A stretch of DNA of 64,000 bases from Entoloma clypeatum. Taxonomy: Eukaryota > Basidiomycota > Agaricomycetes > Agaricales > Entolomataceae. The DNA is taken from NCBI GenBank assembly GCA_963565915.1, contig OY751493.1:434001-498000 (forward strand), given 5' to 3'. Both the position numbers and the translations under genes were made by a program. Positions 21,537 through 32,820 of the stretch are shown here, in pieces; the stretch's first letter is position 1; every line of letters begins with the position of its first letter. The notes beneath the pieces are model-generated. The model worked only from the letters and a program-made list of their open reading frames with translations, did no database searches and was not told the DNA's origin.

Positions 21537-24515
21537 CCGTGCAGCCGATTCAGTGGGCGGCTTCCACCTTTCCACATTCACTCACTTGGCTTCAGGTGGA
21601 AATTTTCCAGCCCCCTGTTGATGATCAATCATTGGCAGAGCATAGATCACGGAGAATGGATCATCAAGCACCAGCGTGCTATTGTGATGTTCTTCCTCAA
21701 GCGATCGTCGCCCATGTGTCTGACTCATCTAATATTTTATATACATGAAAATTCATATCTAGTCAATGCCTCATCCAGAACCCATTGCGCCACCACCACC
21801 AGATCCACTATCGTCCAGAGTCCTGCCTCCAGTGCAAGACTTCCTTCCCCCTCAATATTTCCGCACTCCTCCCAATATCTTTGGATTATCCAAGTGCTTC
21901 TATGTCCACCAGCCTTCAAGCGGTGGTCCTGAGGATCACGCTCTGCTCAAAGATTTTGTTGATCTCGAGACAGACAAAAATGTTTTTTCTGATTCGCGGG
22001 AGTTGTTGTTCTATCCCTATCCAAATGAAAGCTCTTATCAACTCGGAAACTGGTACTGGAATGGGGGTGTCCAAAAGTCAAAACAGAGCTTCAAAGCGCT
22101 CATGGATATCATTAGCCATCATGAGTTCTCTCCGCATGATGTCAGGACTACAAATTGGTCTAAAATCGATCGCATTCTGGCCAAGAATCCCGAGGATGAT
22201 GGCCGGGATGCTACACAAGAATGATTGCACGAAAATGATGGCTGGCGGCAGAAACCTATCAACATAGAGGTTCCCTGTCATCAAAAGATGGAGAGCTCTG
22301 GCCTGCAATCTTATAATGTGGGCCAACTATATCATTGTTCACTAGTTTCTGTGATCAAAGAACATCTTACACAACCCGAGTTTCAATTGTTATTTCATCT
22401 CGAGGCCTATGAGCTTTTCTGGAAGCCAGAAGATGATTACGAAGAGGTCTGGGTGTATGGAGAAATGTACACTTTGACTGCATTTCTAGATTCACAGCGG
22501 GAGCTTCTTGAAACCCCGCCCGAATCAGATTGCAATGCACCGCATTGATGTTCTGGTCTGACGAAACTCATTTAACATCATTTGGGAAAGCCAAACTGTG
22601 GCCAGTTTACCTTTACTTTGGGAACAACTCAAAATATCAACACTCAAAGCCGACTCTCAATCTATGCAATCACATTGCTTACTTCCAGAAGGTGAAGTGT
22701 CATATCCTTGCGAGACTTTTATCTCACAGCCCAAAATAGTTACCTGATTCTTTCAAGGACTTCGCCTGCCAGTTTGCAGGCCAGAGTGGACCCACCCAGG
22801 AGCTCACGGCACACTGTCATCGTGAAGCTTTTTATGTGCAGTGGGAAATTCTTCTGGACGACGAGTTCATCAAAGCATGGAAACACAGAATGCTCGTCCA
22901 ATGTTATGATGGCATTGCGCGTCGAGTATATCCCAGAATTTTCACCTACTCCACGGATTACCCTGAAAAGTATGTTCTATCTGGCCACTTGGCCCAATAG
23001 TTCTCATATATTTTGCAGAGTGTTGATCACATGCATCAGAAGAAATGGTACCCACCCTTGTCCGTGATGCCTCGTTCCCAAACAACTTATTTCCTGGATG
23101 GGTCAGAAGTCAGACATGAAGCTGCGAACTTCTTCTGCCTGTCACAATGATAACCGTTACAGAGCAACGACATCTAACACATGGGTCCAAATATATACCC
23201 ATGACAAGGCTGTGAACAGCAAGGGAGTAGAAGACCTTCTGAAGCCACAATCACGTGTTCCTACCCATGTTAGCACTTTCTTTGACCTTACGATACTCTG
23301 ACAAGAGCTATTTTTAGAATGTCGTCTTCTTTCCTCAATCAACATATCATTGGTTCATGAGATGGACCGTTGGTAAGAACGTCTCTGCTTTCAGCTGTTA
23401 ATCTGCTAAATATTGCCACTACAGTTATCACCAAGTTCCAACCTTTGGATGTGGAACTATTCAAAAGTTCTCTGCGAATGCCTCAGAGGTCAAGAAGTTG
23501 GCGGCACGCGACTATGAAGATTTTCTCCAAGTATGTCCCTTGATCATGGCCTTCGTTAAGATTTGACATTTCTGCCTCTTTTCAGTGTGCCATGCCAGTC
23601 TTCGATGGTCTACTCCCTGACCCGCACAACAAGATCATTCAAGAGCTCCTCTTTGCTTGTGCCCACTGGCATGGTCTGGTGAAACTTTGCCTACATACCG
23701 ATCATACCCTGACATTGCTCCAAACGGCGACGAACACGCTGCAAAACAAAATTCGCACATTTCAACAAAAAAACTTGTTCTTCTTATATCACATATGAAC
23801 TGCCACGAGAGACGGCCCAACATCAGAGAAGGAAGAAAAAGGCGCAAAAGGTGCAGCAAGGCGGCGCGGCAATAAAGACTTTCAAACTCACAACATACAA
23901 GTATCATTCTCTCACGGACTACCCTGAGATGATAAGAGCGTATGGCACATGTGATTCCTTCAGCACTGAATTGGTGAGGATTGCAATGATGATTGTTACA
24001 CTCATTTCGTGACCAGCCTGTCATTATTAGGGCAAGCTTGAACACCGTTTGCCCAAAGCCCACTATTGCAGAACGGACTGCAATGGGTTTATCAAGCAGC
24101 TGGCTCAAATAGAGCATCGCCAGGCACGGGTTCAATGAATTGGGGTCAAAAACATAGCGCAGAACTCAACTCCACCCGAAGACGTCCCCCCCAAGCCCGA
24201 GCTACATCATGTTATTGGCAAAACGGAAAATAAACCAGAAAACATTTCTCTATTTGTCAGTGTGAATCAAGGAGACCCAGCAGTCAAGGTATGCAAGATT
24301 GATGTGAATCTTCTTCGTGCGCTGAAACTGAGGAATGATAGAATTTCATCCCAAAACTGAAGCAACATATTCTTCCACGGGTCAGATCTTTGCTTGCAAC
24401 TGGGAGCTCAGTGGATGTGTCCCAGGCTGGGAACTGGGAGGCTGTCCAGTTCAAAAATCAACGAATATATGCACATCAACTCATGCGACTGAATTACACT
24501 TCCTATGATTATGTC
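21537..24515 (+). pseudogene. Plavaka-type transposase, 3' part
   Basis: The frame resumes with QSLAEHRSRRMDHQAPACYC, the conserved SLAERR.RR..R.LP.RYRD block of Plavaka proteins. Further hallmarks follow in order with frame changes and introns: SYQLGNWYWNGGVQKS (22036), VGQLYHCSLVSVIKEHL (22320), LMFWSDETHLTSFGKAKLWP (22540), CYDGIARRVYPRIFTYSTDY (22900), KGVEDLLKPQSRVPT (23225), YHQVPTFGCGTIQKFSANAS (23425), CAMPVFDGLLPDPHNKII (23588), GKLEHRLPKAHYCRTDCNG (24032) and RIYAHQLMRLNYTSYD (24465). Plavaka are cut-and-paste elements of basidiomycetes whose transposase is DDE-type. This copy has frameshifts and stops (for example the TGA after ...DGRDATQE) and is cut at 24516 by Gypsy-1. The true C-terminus is missing. 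Confidence 0.85.
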
Positions 24516-24948
24516 TGTAAGGGCAACCACTTTCACTTTTTACTTTTACTTTCCTTTCTTTCTTTCCTTTCTATTCCACCATCTCCGACGTCCTCTGATC
24601 GTATCCGCTGCCTCCGACATCTTATCTGCCTCTCCGCATCTGACGACTCCGCCCCCATCCACTACTCCGCACGTTGGACTGCAGGTACTATCATTCATCT
24701 TGTTTCCATTCATCCTTCATCGCTACTCCCGATCATTGCTCATCATTCATGTGTCTCGTTTTATCTCTTATTTCATATCTCATTTTACTATTTATCTCGC
24801 TAGCTTGCAGGGGAATCCTTAGAACTTTCTCTTTGGATCTCCCTTGCAAGGTGTGTGTTGTATTACTTATCAGACTGCTCAATCTAAACTTCGGATCTCC
24901 CTTGCAAGTATCTGAGTTTGAGTCTTGGATCGTAAGGTCGCCCTTACA
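24516..24948 (+). repeat. Gypsy-1 5' LTR
   Basis: 433 bp bounded by TGTAAGGGC and GCCCTTACA, perfect 9-bp inverted ends. A TATA-like CTATTTAT lies at 24788-24795, and AGAACTTTCT at 24821-24830 sits where the transcript start would be expected. Confidence 0.85.
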
Positions 24949-24950
24949 GT

Positions 24951-24960
24951 AGAAAGTTCT
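24951..24960 (+). other. Self-complementary primer-binding site of Gypsy-1
   Basis: AGAAAGTTCT lies two bases after the LTR and is the exact reverse complement of AGAACTTTCT at 24821-24830, the predicted transcript 5' end. There is no TGG tRNA-type site. This is the arrangement known from Tf1-type self-priming. Confidence 0.7.
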
Positions 24961-25109
24961 CTTCTAATTGGACCGGGTCCAATTGCATCGTTGTCATGAT
25001 TCTGCGCTTCGGAGCAGCTTCGTCCGCGTCTGACTCCGATACATCTCACACCCCTTCCAGTTCTTCTAATTACCTCTTCATAACTAGTGATTCTGCTCCG
25101 CGCATAGTA

Positions 25110-26253
25110 ATGGACGACCCCAATTGCCTTGAACAGCTCGAGCACGAGTTCCAGGAACAACGTCAAACTCTTGCTGATATCTTGACTCAACTTGACCAAC
25201 TCCTCCTCGCCTTCAACACAATTCCTGCCCCAGCTCTGCCACCTATCCCACCTGCTCCCGCACCTGCCATTATACCCGCTCCGCTCGCTCTGGCCAATCC
25301 GGGCGTGCGTCGAGCAAAACCTGCCAATCCGTCGGACTTCGATGGATCACGTGCAAATGGCTGGACCTTTCTAAACTCCTGTGAATTGTTTATGGGGCTG
25401 GCTCCGGAACAGTTCACAGACGACCACGCTAAAATTTATTGGGCTTTATCTTTCATGAAGAGTGGACATGCAGCACACTTTGCAGATCGCATTATCTGAC
25501 AGGAGCGGAGGACCGGTGCTCCGCCTTATCGGACTTGGGTGGACTTCCGTGCAGTCTTTACAGCGGAGTTCACTCCGAAGAATGAGGAACAGGACGCGAG
25601 ACTGATCCTCAAAGGAGAATCCTATTATCAAGGTCAACGGGATGTTGAGACCTATATTGATGAGTCCAAAGACTACATTGACAAAGCGGGCTATCAGGAG
25701 GATACCAACATCGTACTCAAATTCCGCCATGGTCTCCATTCCGACATTCAGAACGAGATTGCCACCCTGACCCACGGACGACCTGCGGATGACAACCCCG
25801 ATGAGTGGTACTCTGCAGCACGAGTCAATGACGACAATAGGATTGCCAACAAAGCCTTCAAAGCCACTGCTCCGACCCGCACCTCCACCTTCCGCAATGT
25901 TGTCGGACCAAGAGTACCTGGCACCTCAGTATTCCCTCGCCCCTACATTCCATTCACTCCGCGTACAGCTCTGCTCGCATCCGCTGACAAGGGACCCAAA
26001 TGCAATGGACATTGATACTTCACGTGTCAAAGGCAAGAATGCCAATGCATGCTTCAGATGTAACAAAACAGGTCACTTTAGTCGTGAATGCCCCCTTCGC
26101 TTCGATGTTCGCTTCATGACAACGGAGGAGCAGGACGAGTTTGTTATGGAACAACTCGTGGTCAAGGACGCAGCGGAAGGCAACTCCATTCTGCCCACGG
26201 AGTCTGCGGAGTCGGAGGAAGGACAGGAGGATTTTCCTCCCCACAGCGAGTGA
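25110..26253 (+). pseudogene. gag: Gypsy-1 Gag, broken
   Basis: The frame opens MDDPNCLEQLEHEFQEQRQT (an upstream ATG at 24996 is also open), then a Pro/Ala-rich hinge and a Gag core (ANPSDFDGSRANGWTFLNSC, YWALSFMKSGHAAHFADRII, TWVDFRAVFTAEFTPKNEEQ). TGA at 25497-25499 interrupts the core (ATC-TGA-CAG, a CGA to TGA type change). A CCHC knuckle, CFRCNKTGHFSREC, follows near 26049 in a shifted frame, and the end is acidic (TESAESEEGQEDFPPHSE). In life it would form the particle shell. At least one stop and one frameshift disable it. Confidence 0.83.
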
Positions 26254-26912
26254 ACAGTGCGCCCTCGTTGTCTGCTAAAAATCATTATGCTGCCTTATTT
26301 ATGGAACAATATGATCCTATACCCTCCATCTCTAAGCCTGCAAACGATCCCATAGTCGCACCCAACTCCGCAAATCCCATCCGCCTTCGCCTCTCTAAAT
26401 GGGAGCGTCGGCTTCCAAAACAATATGTCCTCGCCTCCGCTCACTCCGACAATTCTATTGAACTAGACATAGTTCTTGAAACTACCGACACCAAAGACAC
26501 ACTATCACAAACGGCCTTACTCAACAGCGGGGCAACAGGGTCGTTTATTGAACGCACTTTGGTCGAGAAACATCGACTCTCTACTCGAAAACTACAACGC
26601 GCAATTCCGGTGTACAACATCAACAGAACTCCAAACGAGGCCGGAGCAATAACGGAGGTGTTGGATGTAGTGCTCCGTTATCGGGATCACCCAGAATGGA
26701 CCCAGCTTGCAGTCACAAGTTTGGGAAAACAAGAAATTGTGCTAGGCTTCACTTGGCTCAAAGAACACAACCCCAAGGTAGATTGGACATCAGGGGAAGT
26801 GAAGATGAGCCGGTGTCCTGCACGATGCCTGACATGCCACCAAGAGGCAGCCCAAGAGCGGAAGGAGCGGAAGTTTGAACAAGTCTGCATCCAAGCCTGC
26901 TGGGTGGGTTCC
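26254..26912 (+). pseudogene. pol: Gypsy-1 aspartic protease region, truncated
   Basis: NHYAALFMEQYDPIPSISKP and KWERRLPKQYVLASA lead into the retropepsin-like segment ALLNSGATGSFIERTLVEKH and VLGFTWLKEHNPKVDW, the usual flap and C-terminal landmarks of Gypsy proteases. The catalytic motif should read DSG; here it reads NSG (AAC at 26524-26526, a G to A change), which would abolish activity. The frame is cut at 26913 by the TG of the Gypsy-2 LTR, before reverse transcriptase. Confidence 0.8.
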
Positions 26913-27181
26913 TGTTATGGACTCTACGGTATGAGGACCACGTCATATCTTTTACTTATCGGCCCGACTCGGCGCTCTCTTACGAACTTACTATGTCTAA
27001 TGTCTACTTTTGCAACCTTCGATTCCCAGTCTGACTCATTACATTACTTTGTCATCCCCTTTAGTATACTTCGCTCCTGTGCTGACTCGCTTTCCGCAGT
27101 CAGCTTACTCACTTTGCTCTTCGCCTTTCCACTTTCCTGCATACTCTGCCCGAACCTTGGAACGGTTTGTTAAGCATAACA
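26913..27181 (+). repeat. Gypsy-2a 5' LTR, internally deleted
   Basis: Starts TGTTATGGACTC and ends GTTAAGCATAACA, with inverted ends TGTTA/TAACA. Compared with the copy-b LTRs (388 and 374 bp) it lacks the stretch with the TATA box and the AGATTTAGCAA segment, so it has no visible promoter. Confidence 0.8.
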
Positions 27182-27183
27182 AG

Positions 27184-27194
27184 TTGCTAAATCT
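27184..27194 (+). other. Self-complementary primer-binding site of Gypsy-2a
   Basis: TTGCTAAATCT, two bases after the LTR, is the exact reverse complement of AGATTTAGCAA at 32356-32366 in the 3' LTR remnant, 33 nt after the start of TATATAAA at 32323. The same pairing is kept in copy b. Confidence 0.75.
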
Positions 27195-27241
27195 CGTTAG
27201 GTTCGCCCAGAGCGAAGAGAGCAACTACCAGACGAGTCAAG

Positions 27242-27970
27242 ATGTCGCGCTTCTTTGAAGACTTCACCAGTAACCCATTCAGCATGCCAGAAGCCCAACA
27301 GGAGGAGCTAAGTCCTCGAGACAGTATTGATTTTATGCTCATCCAGCAGTACATTGAATCGGAGATCCGTCGCATCCTACAGCAGGTGCTTGACGAAGAA
27401 CTAGACAACGACGAGCATCGCCCCCACAGCGAGATAGCAGAGAGCATCCATCTTGCTTGGCAACACCAGATCACATGTTACAATGCCTGACAGAACAAAC
27501 TCGAAAGCTTTCGCGTTCAAGAAGGACCTCACACAGGTCGGATCACAGAGATCAGAGAGTTTATCAGTGTCCAGACAACCGTTATCAGAAGATTGATTAG
27601 GACGCTCACATCGAGACGTCCCAGAGCCACATCATCACGTCTGACTCGAAGCAGCAGATCTATGCCCACTTCACCACCGAAGAACAACAGACCGAGTACA
27701 ACCACTGGGCACGAAACGAGAGACTTGACCCCTTCTCGAGACCAACAGATGCGCAGGAGCAGAGATTCCTTAGAGATTTACAGAGGAAATACTCTGAACG
27801 TTTTGCCACCGATTCTGCCAACGAGTCCCCTGACAAATTTACTTTTGACTCCGCACAGTCAGATATCAAACAGACGCCTAGAACAGGAACTCATTTTCAA
27901 TCCTTACCTGTATCCCGAACCCCATCTTCATCCCAACAACCCGACCCCTCTCCTCCTCTGCAGACTCTAG
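27242..27970 (+). pseudogene. Gypsy-2a ORF0, upstream of gag
   Basis: A 242-codon frame starting MSRFFEDFTSNPFSMPEAQ and ending NPTPLLLCRL, with one internal TGA at 27488-27490 that copy b lacks at that place. Its stop (TAG 27968-27970) is two bases before the gag ATG at 27973, and copy b keeps the same TAG-AC-ATG arrangement. The N-terminal half is acidic and helical (IESEIRRILQQVLDEELDND). The last third overlaps a second open frame (IYAHFTTEEQQTEYNHWARN...) that runs into gag, so either frame could be the coding one there. No domain recognised. Confidence 0.55.
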
Positions 27971-27972
27971 AC

Positions 27973-28839
27973 ATGGCAGAAACTCTAGTAGTACAAACAA
28001 TAGATACATCCAAGATCATCAAGGATCCTGGGATGTTCAAGGACAGATACACCTTTGACGAGTGGTGGAAAGCCACCAAACTATACATCAGGTTCCAAAA
28101 GAGCCTCACAGACGATCAGAAGATTCTTGCGGTGCTATCCCGCATGATGGAAGGGTCCGGCAGACACTGGGCCAGTAACAAGTTAGACACTCTTGCCATT
28201 GACAACGAGAACATCACCTGGCTAGGTTTTTCCGATGATATCGCCACGCGATTCTCCATCGCCAACAAGTCGGTCGCTGCCAAAGCAAGACTCGAAGTCC
28301 TGAAACAAGAGAAACGTACTGTTGATGAATTCTTGGATGAATTTGAAGAACTCTTGAAACTGTCAAACCTTGGCGAAGAAACTGGGAAATACATCCTAGA
28401 GAAAAACGTCAACCGCAGAATCTCTGAACAAGTGGCTAGCAATGGCAAGACGTACACCGATTATGCGAAGGAGATCCAAAACAAGGGACGACAGATGGAA
28501 GGACATGCACTGGTTATCTGAGGTGGCGGCGACATGCGCACTGGATCGGGTACCACTTATGGTGGTCAGGGCAAGGCCATGGAGATCGACAAAGCAGGAG
28601 TAGCCTGTTGCTACAACTGTCAATGCTTCGGTCATCTGGCTAAAGACTGTAGCACTCCAAAGAAGAAAGATGGTCGCAAGTGTTTCAACTGTGACCAAGA
28701 AGGCCATATCGCGCGCAACTGCCGCAAGCCGAAGAAGAACTCTGGAAGGGTTAGGAAGGTGTCCAAGGAAGATGCCGAGAATGATGAAACCACAATCTTA
28801 GAAGCTGACGAGAAGGATTTTCCCAAAGGGTCTGATTAA
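27973..28839 (+). pseudogene. gag: Gypsy-2a Gag with two CCHC knuckles
   Basis: MAETLVVQTIDTSKIIKDPG leads a Gag core (FDEWWKATKLYIRFQKSLTD, RHWASNKLD, VLKQEKRTVDEFLDEFEELL), then two zinc knuckles, CYNCQCFGHLAKDC and CFNCDQEGHIARNC, and an acidic end (DEKDFPKGSD). 288 codons in all. A single TGA (28519-28521) interrupts it where copy b has CGA (40180-40182 on the minus strand), a clear CpG to TpG nonsense change. Otherwise the frame is complete. Confidence 0.85.
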
Positions 28840-28849
28840 ACGACGCTAA

Positions 28850-31833
28850 GTCACAACCCTTATCTATTAAACGGACTTGCTTGCCTTGTATGACTGCAGA
28901 CAATAGAACCTATGTCATCCCTGCCAAGCGAGCCGCTGCGTCAACTAAGATTGTGAAGGGAGATAAACCTCCGAAAAGATGAGAAATCAGGCTGTTAGCT
29001 CAGCTCAGGACACGACGAGGACCAAAGGTTATCTGACCTGAGGTTGAACGATTTGCTCATCTCTTCGAAAAAGAGAACTTTGATAAGATCCCAAAGGAGA
29101 GGGAATGGGACCATGGTATTGAACTTACACCGGACGCACCAAAGGAACTAGGGGGAAATACATATCCTATGATGCAAAAGGAACAAGAGGAATTGGACAC
29201 ATTCATTGACAAGGGTCTAGCAACAGGAAAGATCTGCCCATCCAAATCCCCTTATGCCTCCCCTTGCTTCTTCATCAACAAGAAGGATGGCTCCAAACGA
29301 TTGGTACAAGATTACCGCATGGTCAATAAATTCACAGTCAAAGACAAGTTCCCACTCCCACGAATATCCGATCTCTTGGACGTACTGAAAGATGCGGTCT
29401 ACTTCAATAAAATGGACATCATGTGGGGCTATAACAACATCCGGATTAAGGAGGGCGATGAATGGAAAGTGCCTTCCTCACCAGTCGAGGATTGTTTTAA
29501 CCATTGGTCATGTTTTTCGGTCTTTGCAACTCCCCGGGAATGTTCTCTCGAATGATGGCTAGTCTATTCTGGGACCAGATCCGCTGACATAGGGACGTGT
29601 TGAGATGGAAACTGAGAAGGTGGATACAATTCGAAACTGGCGACCACCTACATCAAAAAAGGAAGTTCAGAAGTTCCTTGGATTTGCTAACTTCTATCGA
29701 TGTTTTATTGAAGGGTACTCAAACATCGCGAAACCTCTCACCGCGCTCACAGGCGGTACGGCATTTACTTGGGGACCAACAGAGCAGCAAGCTTTTGAAG
29801 GTCTCATACGGGCAATTACATTGGCACCAGTCTTGGCATTACCAAAACCAGAGGGACAGTTCAGGGTTGAAACCGATGCATCGGGCTATGCAATTGGAGC
29901 AGTACTCTCTCAGAAGCAAGACAACAAATGGCACCCCATCGTGTTCTTGTCGCCGACCATGTCCACGGCTGAACAGAATTATGAGATATATGACAAGGAA
30001 CTCCTGGCAGTCATGGAAGCATTAAAAGATTGGAGACACTATCTGCTCGAAGCCAGGGAACGTTTTGAAATCTTGACCAATCACAAGAACCTGGAATATT
30101 TCCGTCGTCCCCAGGACCTGAATCAACGACAGCGACGCTGGAAAATGAAGTTACAAGACTATGACTTCGAATTACGGCATGTGCCTGGCAAGACCAATGC
30201 GAAAGCGGACATCCTGTCACGCTTACCCTGGTATGAAGCGGAACTCGAACCACAGGACAGTGACCAAATGCTCAAGGAGGGACTATTCTTAAAACGGTTG
30301 GAATCAGAAGATGTGGTACAAATGGAGATGTTCACAGAGGAACAATTCTTTGAAGGGGGTGAGACATCTGATTCCATCAAAATTGGAAACATCACAACCA
30401 TCGAAAACCCATGGATCGCACGCATCAAGGCTTCAAACCGCATGGAGACAGAAGTAGTGCAGGGCCTAAAAAAGAATCCTCATTGGTATCAACAGGAGAA
30501 TGGGATCACCTATGCAGGAGAACGAGTCTATGTCCCACCAGATCCACAATTACGACAAGAATTGATGTTTGAGTCACATGATGCACCAGTGGCTGGACAT
30601 CCAGGACAGTACTGGACACATGAACTCCTCACTCGCACCTACTGGTGGCCTACCATACTGCATGATGTGAAGAAGTACGTGAAGGGTTGCGACACTTGTC
30701 AACGCAACAAGATTAACCAACAAAAGCGACATGCTCTGCTACATCCCCATGCAGCACCAAGTCACCCATGGGAAGACATAGGAATCGACATCGTGGGACC
30801 GATACCAGAATCTGATGGAAAAAACACAATTCTGGTCATCACGGGTAGACATTCGAAGATGCTTCACCTTATTCCGACAACCGTGGAACTATCAGCTGAA
30901 GGATTAGCCAAGATCTATCGGGATCAGATATGGAAGCTTCATGGGATCCCCAAGAAGATCATCAGCGATAGGGGACCACAGTTCTCCGCGAAGTTCATGG
31001 AGATACTCTGCCGCATGCTAGGGATCAAGAGGAACCTGTCCACCGCATACCACCCACAGACTGACGGACAGGCCGAGCGATCGCATCAGGAGACGGAAGC
31101 GTTCTTATGAAACTTTGTCAACCATCTACAGGATGATTGGGCTGAATGGATCGCAATCACGGAGTTCCAGTACAATGACAAAGAACATCAGGCGACGAAG
31201 CACACCCCATTCTACCTCAACTACGGTTTACATCCGTGGAAGGGAGAGCTCGTGTTAGAAGATACCAATCTGGCTGCCAACAACTTCTTGAAAAAACTCA
31301 AACAGGCACGAGAAGAAGCCAATGCTGCGCTGAAACAAGCACAGGATCAGATGAAGAAGACAGTTGATACACGGTGAAGTCCGTCTCAGGACTACCGCAT
31401 CGGAGACAAGGTGTGGCTGGAAGGGACTAACATCAGGACTGATCGACCCTCAAAGAAACTTGATGCACTCCGACATGGACCATTCAAAGTCCTAGAGAAG
31501 AAAGGAGCTAGCGCGTACCTTCTTGATCTTCCAAAGACTTGGAAGATGATTCACCCTGTGTTCAACGAGACCCTGTTGTCACCATATGAAACTCCGAAGT
31601 ACGCCATCCAGAAAAAGAAACCAGCCCCTGATCCGATCATCATCGAAGGACAAGAAGAGTACCATGTGTCTACACTCCTAGACTCTCGAAAGTTCCGCCG
31701 GAAGATCCAGTACCTCGTCCAGTGGAAAGGATATGGTCCAGAAGAGAACACATGGGAACCTCGAGCTAATGTTCAGAACGCTCAAGATTTGATCCGTGAT
31801 TTCCATCGGCAGAATCCGTCTCGCCCACAATAA
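28850..31833 (+). pseudogene. pol: Gypsy-2a Pol: RT remnant, RNase H, integrase, chromodomain
   Basis: The protease part is mostly missing. The reverse transcriptase N-terminus (KSPYASPCFFINKKDGSKRL, FPLPRISDLLDVLKDAVYFN) breaks by frameshift near 29460 and the YxDD region is deleted before 29605. RNase H follows (VETDASGYAIGAVLSQ, KELLAVMEALKDWRHYL), with TNHKNLEYF where TDH is expected (AAT at 30079), losing one catalytic Asp. Integrase shows the zinc-binding H..H..C-x2-C (CDTCQ), then D in IGIDIVGP, D in ISDRGPQF, and E 36 residues on in GQAERSHQ (D-35-E). TGA at 31108 and 31376 interrupt the C-terminal part; the fragment at 36246 keeps CGA at the first site. The end carries a chromodomain (QYLVQWKGYGPEENTWEP), which in chromoviruses directs integration to marked chromatin. 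Confidence 0.9.
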
Positions 31834-31967
31834 AAGACAGCTCTCAGAATCCATGACAAGTATCAACCTCATCAGTCAACCACACACCAAGTTCCCCGCT
31901 CTAGTCCTTTTCCCTGCCCAATATAGCCTCCCCCTTCTTCTTCTATCTCTCAACCATCCTCGCCGCC

Positions 31968-32262
31968 ATGTCCAACACCACAGTTACCTCCACCTCTACC
32001 ACTGACATCAACCCCGCCATCGCCGCCCTCATGAACGAAGCACTCTCCATGAGAGACCAAATCCATGCTCTTGAAACTTCCCTTGCCGACCTCCTCCATC
32101 GCCAGATGCATATCCGGCTTCACTTGCTGTCCAACCTACCCGTCGCCCCGAGTCCCGAGGAAAAACAAATTCTTGGAAATTACACTAGCACCCTCGTAAT
32201 CGAGAATCGACGTATTCGGCTGGCTATCAAAGGCCTCGAACTCGCCGTAGCCGCAGTCGCCT
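31968..32262 (+). pseudogene. Gypsy-2a ORF3, truncated
   Basis: The frame starts MSNTTVTSTSTTDINPAIAA and continues ALSMRDQIHALETSLADLLH, RQMHIRLHLLSNLPVAPSPE and EKQILGNYTSTLVIENRRIR. It closely matches ORF3 of copy b (38062-38424) until about residue 97, where it runs straight into LTR sequence, so a deletion removed its end, the purine tract and the LTR start. The pattern is helical and coiled-coil-like. It lies 135 bp after pol. No known domain. Confidence 0.7.
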
Positions 32263-32439
32263 TACTCATGTGCACTGCCTTCCGCAGTACTGACTCATCC
32301 GCTACCGCCTATAGTCAGTACCTATATAAACCTCTTGTACTATAGTAGATTCCTTAGATTTAGCAATCACATTGCTCTTCGCCTTTCCACTTTCCTGCAT
32401 ACTCTGCCCGAACCTTGGAATGGTTTGTTAAGCATAACA
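32263..32439 (+). repeat. Gypsy-2a 3' LTR remnant
   Basis: Only the right part of the LTR survives: TATATAAA at 32323, AGATTTAGCAA at 32356-32366, and the end GTTAAGCATAACA. The left part is lost in the deletion that also cut ORF3. Confidence 0.8.
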
Positions 32440-32440
32440 G

Positions 32441-32805
32441 GGCACCAGAGTGTGCTGTTGGGCGGTAGAGGAGTCCTTGGGTGTGAGAGGGGCCCTTGGG
32501 TGGTAGAGGGGTCCTTGGGCACAAGGGTGGGCCATTGGGCATGAGAAGGCAGCCATTGGGTGGTAGAGGGCGGCCATTGGGCAGTGGAGGGTGAGAGGGC
32601 AGCTGTTGGGTGGTAATGGGGCTGTTGGGCATTAGAGGGCAGCTGTTGGACAGTAGAGGGGTCCTTGGGCATGAGAGTGGGCCGTTCGGCATGAGATGGG
32701 GGCAGTTGGGCATGGGGGGGTGGCCGTTGGGTGGTGGAAGGGCAGTTGGGCACGAGATGGGGCTGTTGGGCATGAGATGAGGTTGTTGGGCATGAGTAGC
32801 GGACA
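32441..32805 (+). repeat. Minisatellite, GTTGGGCATGAGAGG-type
   Basis: About 18-20 imperfect ~19-base units such as GCCGTTGGGCATGAGATGG, starting right after the LTR end. The long minus-strand open frames here are by-products of the repeat. Confidence 0.85.
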
Positions 32806-32820
32806 TTGTGGCCGTTATGA

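Larger units (their letters stand above)
24516..26912 (+). mobile_element. Gypsy-1 LTR retrotransposon, 5' part
   Basis: Comprises a 5' LTR (24516-24948), leader, gag and protease, and is then interrupted at 26913 by Gypsy-2 copy a. No remainder (reverse transcriptase, integrase, 3' LTR) was found after 32439, so the far side was lost or moved. It sits in the Plavaka gene between LNYTSYD and the rest of that motif. Confidence 0.85.
26913..32439 (+). mobile_element. Gypsy-2 copy a, chromodomain LTR retrotransposon
   Basis: Order: 5' LTR (internally shortened), ORF0, gag with two zinc knuckles, pol with deleted protease and deleted catalytic part of reverse transcriptase, RNase H, integrase with chromodomain, ORF3, 3' LTR remnant. 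The chromodomain and the self-priming layout suggest the Tf1/sushi branch of chromoviruses. A second copy, inverted, lies at 37640-41893. Flanks do not match as target duplications, so one end has been rearranged. Confidence 0.9.
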
